A stretch of 40,961 nt of DNA. Origin: Opitutia bacterium (lineage in GTDB: Bacteria > Verrucomicrobiota > Verrucomicrobiia > Opitutales > Opitutaceae). The first letter of the stretch is position 1; the number at the start of each line of letters is the position of its first letter. The DNA is taken from assembly GCA_947467625.1 (NCBI GenBank), contig CANIJN010000014.1, positions 1 through 40,961 on the forward strand, in the 5' to 3' direction. Below, one piece after another: positions 32,101-39,220 of the stretch. The notes under the pieces are model-generated. The model was given only the letters and a program-made list of their open reading frames with translations. It ran no database searches and was not told the DNA's origin. Made by a program: the position numbers and the translations under genes.

Positions 32101-35100
32101 GCCCACGCGCCCACCGCCACCGCCCCATTCTTGCGCGAGGCTCTGGCCATTAGTCATCTGTTAAATGACAAACCAATAAACGACCAAGGAAGTACTGAAA
32201 AACGTTGTCATTTATTAGATGACAACAGGGCTGACTTCCCCGCCGCTGCCGAAGATCCCGCTCCTTACCTCACCTCCTCCGGCGCTCCGGTCTCCGTCCT
32301 CAACTCTGCGCTCTCAACGCCCGGCTCTGCGCATGCGTCCTCCCTGCGCATCGAAGGCGCTCGCGAGAACAACCTCAAAAATATCTCGCTCTCCATCGCG
32401 CACCGCCAACTCACCGTGGTGACCGGCGTTTCCGGCTCAGGAAAATCGACCTTGGCTTTCGACATCGTCTTTGCCGAGGGCCAGCGCCGCTTCATGGAAT
32501 CGATGTCACCCTACGCGCGCCAATTCGTCGAACAGCTCCCGCGCCCCGCCGTCGACCGCCTCACCGGAATTCCGCCCACCGTCGCGATCGAACAACGTAT
32601 CACCCGCGGCTCCCGCAAATCCACCGTCGCGACGATCACCGAAGTCGCGCAATACCTCCGGCTCCTCTACGCTCGGCTGGGCACTCAACATCACCCCGAG
32701 ACCGACAAGCCCGTCACCCCGCTCTCTCCCGGCCAACTCCGCGCCCTCCTCACCCGCGTGCTCGCCACACCGGCTGCGCGCAGCGCGAAACACCTCTACC
32801 TCTGCGCTCCACTTATCCGCGGTCGCAAGGGTCACCACCAGCCCATCGCCACCTGGATCGCTAATCAGGGCTACGAACTCATGCGCGCCGACGGCAGACT
32901 CACCCGCGTCGACTCCTTTCAGAAACTCGATCGTTACAAAGAACACGACATCGAGGTCGTCATCGCCGACCTGAAGGCCGAGCACCCAGCGCCACGAGCC
33001 AAGAGCAAAACCAAGGCGCTGAAGTCTGGCGCTCAGCTCGCAACATCCGCCTCCCCACTCTCCGATCTGGACTCTCAGCTCACCACCGCCCTCCACGTCG
33101 GCAAGGGCTCGTGTTTCCTGCTCACCCCCAGGGGCGAGGTCCTCTCGTGGTTCTCCACCACCCGCACCGACATCGAAACCGGCGAGAGCTTTCCAGAGCT
33201 CGATCCGAAAAATTTCTCCTTTAACTCCCCGCGCGGTTGGTGCCCCACTTGTCGCGGCCATGGTCGCGTTTTTCCGTGGATGCTCGAACCGACCGACGAC
33301 CAAGACGCCAAGGACGACCCCGCCGCCCGCCTCCGCGAATTCGGCATCGATTCCGCGGACGATCTGTCTGACTCCGGCTCGGCTTGCCCCGAATGCCATG
33401 GCACCCGCCTCAACCGCATCGGCCGCTCCGTCAAACTCCACTTCCGTCCCGCTCCGCCCGCCCGCTCCGCGAAGTCCAGCTCTCAGCACTCAGCTCTCAA
33501 CGCTCAGCTCCCTTCCGCGGCTCTCTCCCTCCCCGCACTCCTCGCCGCGACTCCAGCGCAACTCTTGGCGCACCTCCGATCCCTCGAACTCGACGCCCGC
33601 GGCAAACTCATCACGCAAGACATCGTCCCGCAGATTGAGGAACGCCTGAAGTTTCTCGACCACGTCGGTCTCGGTTACCTCTCGCTCGACCGTCCCACCG
33701 ACACGCTCTCGGGCGGCGAATCCCAGCGCATTCGCCTCGCCGCTCAGCTCGGCACAAATCTCGCCGGGGTCCTCTACGTCCTCGACGAACCGAGCATCGG
33801 CCTCCACGCCCGCGACAACGATCGCCTCATCGAGACGCTGCAGACGCTCCGCGCTAAGGGGAACACGCTCCTCGTCGTCGAGCACGACGAAGACCTCATG
33901 GCGCGCGCCGACCGGATCATCGACCTCGGCCCAGCCGCCGGCATTCATGGCGGCGAACTGCTCGCTCACGGTACGCCGGCCGAAATCCGCGCGAGCGCCC
34001 ATTCCCTCACGGGTCTCTTCCTGGCCAAGGGCATCGTGCACCCCCTTCGCGGCACCTACCGTCCGGTTTTTGCTCCGTCCCGGTCCCCCTCCAAGCCCAA
34101 ATCCAAAGTCTCCGCGCCCGCACCCGCGCCCACCCCGCTCACGCTCTCCGGCGTCTCGTTCCGCAATTTAAAAAACTTCGATCTCCATCTTCCTTCCGGT
34201 CGTCTCATTATGGTCGCCGGTCCCAGCGGCGCGGGCAAATCCACGCTCTTCCGCGACGTCCTTCAACCCGCCGTCGCCCACGCGATCAAAACGAAGAACC
34301 CCAGACTCACCGGCCGCGACTTCGTCAAAGCCACCGGCTTCGCTCCCGAGGGTTCACCCACGCCCTTCACCACCCTGACGGGGGCCAGCGCCTTTCGCTC
34401 CGTCATTGAAGTTGATCAATCCCCCATCGGAAAAACCCCGCGCTCCACCCCCGCCACCTACCTGGGCATTTTCGATCTCATCCGCCAATTCTTCGCCGCG
34501 CTCCCCGAGTCAAAGATTCGTGGATACGCCGTCGGCCGCTTCTCGTTCAACACCGCCGGCGGCCGTTGTCCGACCTGTGACGGCGCCGGTCGCATCAAGC
34601 TGGAGATGGCGTTCATGCCTGACACCTATCTCCCGTGTGATGATTGCCGTGGCTCGCGCTATAGTCCCGACCTCAACACGATTGCTTGGAAGGGAAAGAC
34701 GATCGGCCAAGTCCTCCAACTCACGTTCGAAGAGGCGGCCCAGTTCTTCGATTTCCATTCGCAGCTCTCCCAGGTCTGCCGACTCATGGTCGATTGCGGC
34801 CTCGGTTATCTCACGCTCGGTCAGTCCTCACCCACCCTCTCCGGCGGGGAAGCCCAGCGTCTCAAACTCGTCACCGAACTTGCCGCCGGCCTCGCCACCT
34901 ACCGCGAACGCTCCCGCGGCACCTCGCCCCGCAATCTCTACTTGCTCGAAGAACCGACGATCGGTCTCCACCTCAGCGACTGCGAAAAACTCATCGGCGT
35001 CCTGCACTCGCTCGTCGATCAGGGCCACACGGTCGTCGTCATCGAACACCACCTCGACCTGCTGGCCGAAGCGGACTATATTATCGAACTCGGTCCGGTG

Positions 35101-35205
35101 GGAGGCCCCGATGGCGGCGAACTCCTCTATCAGGGCGAACTCGCCGGCCTCCTCACCATGAAGCGCAGCCCGACCGCCCCCTACCTCCGCGCGAAATTAA
35201 AGTAG
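29137..35205 (+). CDS. uvrA: Double-length excinuclease ABC subunit A (two UvrA halves fused)
   Basis: A 2,022-residue protein containing four ABC ATPase modules, twice the usual ~940. Walker A motifs: GLSGAGKSS 45-53, GVSGSGKST 677-685, GVSGSGKST 1097-1105, GPSGAGKST at 1695. LSGGE signatures at 507, 881, 1524, 1901. Zinc CxxC pairs at 300/422, 791/814, 1369/1417, 1811/1834. Walker B reads LDEP in modules 1-3 but LLEEP (E1938) in module 4. UvrA dimers scan DNA for lesions and load UvrB in nucleotide excision repair; this protein would carry a whole dimer in one chain. The GTG start is the only option before the first motif, has no Shine-Dalgarno, and lies in a repeat relic. Linkers near residues 210, 720, 1006-1068 and 1448 contain in-frame repeat insertions. 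The glycosyltransferase gene ends 78 bp upstream. Confidence 0.95.
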   Translation: MVKKIPAPSSDAAKPECIRLRGVRQNNLKGFDLDVPLGRYIAVTGLSGAGKSSLVFDTLHAEGQRRYVETFSAYTRQFLDLLDKPKVDSIENIRPSIAIEQTNTVKTSRSTVGTMTELTDFFKVWFSHVAECFDPTTGEKVEDDNPQSIWEKTSAAHADRTLLVCFKISKPANLTWPEILTSLKNQGYLRLLVANQIQKIEDLLTSSVSDLSTHHPQFSTASAIYVVQDRLAVTAANQSRFLEATEAALHFGQSQVFYFASDTFTPAGHFSRGLHSPATGRTFRAASPALFSFNSPLGACPKCRGFGRVIDIDYRLTVPDQSLSLDEGAIKCWESDIYGESKKDLYVFARQKKIPTHVPFASLSPEQQAFIIDGEPGYGEDNGKPWPKYWYGVKGFFRWLEKSTYKMHVRVFLARYRAYNPCPACDGQRLQPEALCWKWQGRTLPVLYQLPVSELLTLLGQGSWGQGSSSGSAHSAELAFDSIRTRLRYLAQVGLAYLTLDRQSKTLSGGEVQRVNLTSCLGTSLIDTLFVLDEPSVGLHPRDIDRLIAIIRTLTDAGNTVVVVEHDEAMIRAADHVIEVGPEPGSRGGHIIFEGSVSALLPSSTSITGAYFSGRETIPVPTARRPVASALRGDATPPSPSPRSPATTWLHFKNATKHNLRNLDVQLPLGRLVCLSGVSGSGKSTLLDHVIYQGLLAQRLQLTEDPAVIEAITLTSAQRSTLSAQPASAAGAFTEILLVDQSPLSRTPRSNPALYTEAWELIRDLYAATPAALAAGFSPSSFSFNSGDGRCDHCQGLGYERVEMQFLSDVFVPCPVCEGRRFKPEVLAIRWCDLSIADLLATSVTDALPLFADHTAIHTRLSSLESVGLGYLTLGQPLNTLSGGESQRLKLVRYLGSYTASDAPPPAPQSPAAGGALLLLDEPTTGLHRHDVKRLLAVLQALVDRGHSVVVIEHNLDVLKSADWLLEIGPDAGANGGRIVAAGTPEHLAHAPTATAPFLREALAISHLLNDKPINDQGSTEKRCHLLDDNRADFPAAAEDPAPYLTSSGAPVSVLNSALSTPGSAHASSLRIEGARENNLKNISLSIAHRQLTVVTGVSGSGKSTLAFDIVFAEGQRRFMESMSPYARQFVEQLPRPAVDRLTGIPPTVAIEQRITRGSRKSTVATITEVAQYLRLLYARLGTQHHPETDKPVTPLSPGQLRALLTRVLATPAARSAKHLYLCAPLIRGRKGHHQPIATWIANQGYELMRADGRLTRVDSFQKLDRYKEHDIEVVIADLKAEHPAPRAKSKTKALKSGAQLATSASPLSDLDSQLTTALHVGKGSCFLLTPRGEVLSWFSTTRTDIETGESFPELDPKNFSFNSPRGWCPTCRGHGRVFPWMLEPTDDQDAKDDPAARLREFGIDSADDLSDSGSACPECHGTRLNRIGRSVKLHFRPAPPARSAKSSSQHSALNAQLPSAALSLPALLAATPAQLLAHLRSLELDARGKLITQDIVPQIEERLKFLDHVGLGYLSLDRPTDTLSGGESQRIRLAAQLGTNLAGVLYVLDEPSIGLHARDNDRLIETLQTLRAKGNTLLVVEHDEDLMARADRIIDLGPAAGIHGGELLAHGTPAEIRASAHSLTGLFLAKGIVHPLRGTYRPVFAPSRSPSKPKSKVSAPAPAPTPLTLSGVSFRNLKNFDLHLPSGRLIMVAGPSGAGKSTLFRDVLQPAVAHAIKTKNPRLTGRDFVKATGFAPEGSPTPFTTLTGASAFRSVIEVDQSPIGKTPRSTPATYLGIFDLIRQFFAALPESKIRGYAVGRFSFNTAGGRCPTCDGAGRIKLEMAFMPDTYLPCDDCRGSRYSPDLNTIAWKGKTIGQVLQLTFEEAAQFFDFHSQLSQVCRLMVDCGLGYLTLGQSSPTLSGGEAQRLKLVTELAAGLATYRERSRGTSPRNLYLLEEPTIGLHLSDCEKLIGVLHSLVDQGHTVVVIEHHLDLLAEADYIIELGPVGGPDGGELLYQGELAGLLTMKRSPTAPYLRAKLK
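29764..29803 (+). repeat. In-frame CTCAACG-type repeat in uvrA, copy a
   Basis: CTCTCAACGCACC, CCTCAGTTCTCAACTGCGTC then CGC. It encodes the low-complexity DLSTHHPQFSTASA loop after residue 209, inside module 1. The TCAACTGCGTCCGC end is shared with copy b. Confidence 0.6.
31032..31054 (+). repeat. GGGAGAYGCG word in uvrA, second copy
   Basis: GGGAGATGCGACGCCCCCGT then CGC, 20 of 23 matches to the glycosyltransferase copy at 28452. It encodes GDATPPS in the Pro/Ser linker between modules 1 and 2. Confidence 0.6.
31282..31322 (+). repeat. In-frame CTCAACG-type repeat in uvrA, copy b
   Basis: GCTCAACGCTCAACGCTCAG followed by CGCTCAACCTGCGTCCGCT. It encodes SAQRSTLSAQPASAA within module 2 after the Walker A helix, where canonical UvrA has a short loop. 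It includes tandem CTCAACG units with an 8-bp period. Confidence 0.7.
32153..32224 (+). mobile_element. 72-bp AT-rich MITE-like element inserted in frame in uvrA
   Basis: Left end GTCATCTGTTAAATGACAA (from 32153) and the reverse complement of the right end, GTCATCTAATAAATGACAA, match at 17 of 19 positions. Each end is itself a small hairpin (GTCAT, 7-nt loop, ATGAC; at the right end extended to an 8-bp stem 32204-32211/32219-32226). The 72 bp equal 24 codons and keep the frame, encoding residues ~1006-1030 (HLLNDKPINDQGSTEKRCHL) in the linker joining the two UvrA halves. It is strikingly AT-rich within a GC-rich gene. No target duplication is obvious. Confidence 0.7.
32297..32340 (+). repeat. 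In-frame CTCAACG-type repeat in uvrA, copy c
   Basis: CCTCAACTCTGCGCTCTCAA, CGCCCGGCTCTGC and GCATGCGTCC. It encodes VLNSALSTPGSAHASS immediately before module 3, about 70 bp after the MITE-like element. Confidence 0.6.
33477..33513 (+). repeat. In-frame CTCAACG-type repeat in uvrA, copy d
   Basis: CAGCTCTCAGCACTCAGCTC then TCAACGCTCAGCTCCCT. It encodes SSSQHSALNAQLPS in module 3 after the second zinc pair. A weaker related stretch lies at 33030-33080. Confidence 0.6.
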
Positions 35206-36756
<1,551 letters not shown>

Positions 36757-36765
36757 GCAAGCAGA

Positions 36766-36781
36766 GCGGACTGCAGTCCGC
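36766..36781 (+). repeat. 16-bp perfect palindrome after the enolase stop
   Basis: GCGGACTGCAGTCCGC reads the same on both strands and lies 10 bp after the eno stop. Its GGACTNNAGTCCGCC core resembles the motif right after the uvrA stop (35209-35223), suggesting a small repeat family at 3' gene ends. The true terminator follows at 36810. Confidence 0.6.
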
Positions 36782-36809
36782 CGGTTCTTTAAGCGACACA
36801 GTTCACTCC

Positions 36810-36837
36810 GGCCGGGTCTCACGACCCGGCCTTTTTT
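36810..36837 (+). terminator. Intrinsic terminator of enolase
   Basis: GGCCGGGTC (36810-36818) pairs perfectly with GACCCGGCC (36823-36831) around a TCAC loop, followed by six T residues. Confidence 0.92.
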
Positions 36838-36927
36838 CCGCCCATCTGGAACGAACCCGCTCAGGCGCCCTCCCAGCGGATGCATCCTTGTGTCGCCCGC
36901 GCCACCTCACCAACGTCCGCCCTTATC

Positions 36928-37557
36928 ATGAACGCCCGCCGCCTGTCGCTCGCCGTCCTCGTCGCCAGTTTCGCCACACTAGGCTTTTCCGCCGAGGAAG
37001 AGGCCGTGAAGAAACCGACCCGCAACGAGGCGATGCGCGCCAAGATGGTCGAAGACGCCAAAAATCAAGCCGCCAAACCCGCGGTGCCGACGGCCACCAA
37101 GCCCTCCGCTGCGACCGCGAAAGCCCCGGGCGCTCCGGCCGAGCCGCCAAGCCCCATCTCAGCGGCCACCCCACCTGACTCCAGTCCTCCGACCAAACTC
37201 CCTGAAGAATCCGCCACGATTTTACCCAAAATAGAAGTCAATCGCAGCAAACTCCATCCCCTCGCCCGCGAGCTTTACGAAAAAGAAAAAGAGATCGCGC
37301 GGGAGAAACCACTCACCAAGCCCACCGAGTTGGACAAGGCGCTCAACCATCCCAAAGTCTCCGTCCCTTTATTCGGCGGCCAATCGACCGCCTCCCGCGC
37401 CTCGGTCGCCAGCGAGCGCACCAGCCTCCTCGAAGCCGAGGCCGACCTCATCGAGGAAATCGGTCGGGCCAGAACCAAGGAACAGCAAGCAGAACTCCGC
37501 AAACAGCTCGACGAACTCAAAAAAGTTCGCCGCGAGCTGGAGCACGCCGTCCGCTAG
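36928..37557 (+). CDS. Secreted protein with Pro/Ala linker and coiled-coil C-terminus, unknown function
   Basis: A 209-residue protein starting MNARRLSLAVLVASFATLGF with an SA|EEE-type signal-peptidase site. After the signal peptide comes a charged segment (KKPTRNEAMRAKMVEDAKNQ), a long Ala/Pro-rich linker, a charged region (LHPLARELYEKEKEIAREKP) and a C-terminal coiled coil (LLEAEADLIEEIGRARTKEQ to the end). I do not recognise the family. Start at ATG 36928, directly at the signal peptide; an in-frame start 48 bp upstream is less likely. It is likely periplasmic. Its TAG stop lies in a tandem duplication shared with the convergent rlmI gene. Confidence 0.7.
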   Translation: MNARRLSLAVLVASFATLGFSAEEEAVKKPTRNEAMRAKMVEDAKNQAAKPAVPTATKPSAATAKAPGAPAEPPSPISAATPPDSSPPTKLPEESATILPKIEVNRSKLHPLARELYEKEKEIAREKPLTKPTELDKALNHPKVSVPLFGGQSTASRASVASERTSLLEAEADLIEEIGRARTKEQQAELRKQLDELKKVRRELEHAVR

Positions 37558-37592
37558 CGCGTTCACTCCGCCCGCTAGCGCGTTCACTCCGC
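37551..37592. repeat. Two tandem 21-bp units at the convergent gene ends
   Basis: CCGCTAGCGCGTTCACTCCG plus C occurs at 37551-37571 and again, identical, at 37572-37592. The first copy contains the TAG stop of the secreted protein gene, the second the TGA stop of the rlmI gene on the other strand. Confidence 0.9.
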
Positions 37593-38756
37593 CCGCAAGA
37601 TGTAGCCGCGCAGATATTCGCTCTCCATCATCGTCACCAGCACCGGATGATCCGGTGGTTGGTGGCTCCACTCGACGACCCGCACCTTGCGTTTTGCGTC
37701 CGTCGCCGCATCGGCAATCACCCCGCGGGTCTCCGCATCCTGCATGTGATGCGAACACGTATAGGTCGCGAGCACGCCGCCGGGCGCGAGCCTTTGGAGC
37801 GCACGCAAATTGATTTCCTTGTAACCCCGCAACGCCCCTTCGAGCGCGCTCTTCGATTTCGCAAACGGTGGCGGATCGAGCACGATCACGTCCCACAATC
37901 CGTCGCCTGCGCGCACGGGGTCGTTGAACCAGTCGAACACGTTGGCGACCACAAACCGGGCCGTCGCCGCCACGCCATTTCGCTCCGCGTTGCGCTTGGC
38001 CGCGCCGATCGCGTCGAACGCACTATCGAGCCCGAGCACTTCCTTCGCACCCGCCCGCGCCGCGTGCAGACCGAACGCGCCCTGATTGCAGAACGCATCG
38101 AGCACCCGCTTCCCCGCGCAATACTTCGCTACCGCCGCATGCTGCGGCCGCTGGTCGAGATAGAATCCCGTCTTCTGCCCGCTCTGCAGATCGAGCCAGT
38201 AGTCAAATCCGTCAATCGTCACCCAACGCGGTTCCCAAGGATTTCCGGACCGCGTATGCACTTCCATCGGCAAACCTTCGAGGCGCCGAATCGGTGCATC
38301 GTTGCGAAAAATAATTTCCGCCGGCTGCACCACTTCCGCCAGCATGTCCCCGACCAATGCGGCCCGCTTCTCCATCGCTGCCGTCTGGATCTGGACGACC
38401 AAGGCGTCGCCAAACTGGTCCACGACGAGCCCCGGCAAATCATCGGACTCCGACCACACCAAGCGCCGGTTGCTGCCCGCCTCCCGCCGCGCCACCGCAC
38501 GCTCAATCGCCCCGCGGATGAACGCCCCGTTCAACGCCCCGCGCTCGCGGCTGAAGCGTCGCCAAATGATCTGCGACTTCGAATTGTAGATTCCGCTCCC
38601 GAGAAACCGGTCCGCCCGGTCGCGGCACTCGACCACCTCGCCGTCATGCTCAGCCGGCAAGAGCGCCTCGACTTCGTTGGCAAAGACCCACGGATGTCCG
38701 CTGAGGACGCGAGGCTTGGCGTTAGGTTTGAGTTTGAGCGTAGGAGTACTGGCCAC
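37584..38756 (-). CDS. rlmI: Class I SAM-dependent rRNA methyltransferase, RlmI-like
   Basis: A 390-residue protein. An N-terminal PUA-like domain (RVLSGHPWVFANEVEALLPA, LGSGIYNSKSQIIWRRFS) is followed by an EEHUD-like middle region (WSESDDLPGLVVDQFGDALV) and a Rossmann methyltransferase: SGQKTGFYLDQRPQHAAVAK, RVLDAFCNQGAFGLHAARAG (SAM motif I), VLGLDSAFDAIGAAKRNAE, VIVLDPPPFAKSK and TYTCSHHM. RlmI methylates C5 of C1962 in 23S rRNA; the catalytic Cys is expected in the TCSHHM segment, as in the family. It converges on the secreted coiled-coil gene. Confidence 0.9.
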   Translation of the reverse strand: MASTPTLKLKPNAKPRVLSGHPWVFANEVEALLPAEHDGEVVECRDRADRFLGSGIYNSKSQIIWRRFSRERGALNGAFIRGAIERAVARREAGSNRRLVWSESDDLPGLVVDQFGDALVVQIQTAAMEKRAALVGDMLAEVVQPAEIIFRNDAPIRRLEGLPMEVHTRSGNPWEPRWVTIDGFDYWLDLQSGQKTGFYLDQRPQHAAVAKYCAGKRVLDAFCNQGAFGLHAARAGAKEVLGLDSAFDAIGAAKRNAERNGVAATARFVVANVFDWFNDPVRAGDGLWDVIVLDPPPFAKSKSALEGALRGYKEINLRALQRLAPGGVLATYTCSHHMQDAETRGVIADAATDAKRKVRVVEWSHQPPDHPVLVTMMESEYLRGYILRAE

Positions 38757-39083
38757 GGCGCCACCCTTGCGGGTTCACGCCGCGCCGCGACGAAAAAATT
38801 TCGCCGCTCTAAAATCGTCGTCCTGAGCGTTGAACCGATTGGCGACGCGGGGCGCCGGCCACGCCCTCACGATCCCGAGCACACCCAGCGGTGCGCGCTA
38901 CCGTGCGCTGCGTCTGTCCGCGAGTGTTCAGCAGCTGATCATTTCGTCGGCCCCTCCAATCAGCGGGCTCACTGCACGCGGACGGCGCAGCATGTCCCCC
39001 ATGCGAACCGCCTCGTACAGGAACGGAGACGACGGCATGACGGCACTGGCAACACCGAGGAACGGGCAATGTTTTTCCCCGTA

Positions 39084-39140
39084 GATTCAGGATTCGGCAG
39101 CGTGAAAGCCGCAGCTCAGAATTCTGCGGTGCCCTGAATC
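39084..39140 (+). promoter_or_regulatory. Possible structured RNA element upstream of prfC
   Basis: GATTCAGG (39084-39091) pairs with CCTGAATC (39133-39140) and encloses CCGCAG/CTGCGG (39109-39114/39124-39129). It lies about 80 bp before the prfC start. The intergenic region 38757-39220 holds no gene or tRNA that I can see; a regulatory role is only a suggestion. Confidence 0.3.
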
Positions 39141-39220
39141 AGTGGGAATTTCTATCAGGACCAAACGAAGAAATAGTCTTCCCCCTGCGCCTCCCGCCCC
39201 TTTCCCTTGCCCCTTACGCC

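Noticed and set aside
37647-39137. Long plus-strand open frame opposite rlmI (496 codons)
   Set aside because: Arg/His/Pro-rich shadow without domain features; the minus strand carries all methyltransferase motifs.
38757-39220. tRNA or other RNA gene in the rlmI-prfC gap
   Set aside because: No cloverleaf, T-loop GTTCRANNC box with acceptor stem, or rRNA-like sequence could be found; only nested inverted repeats are present.
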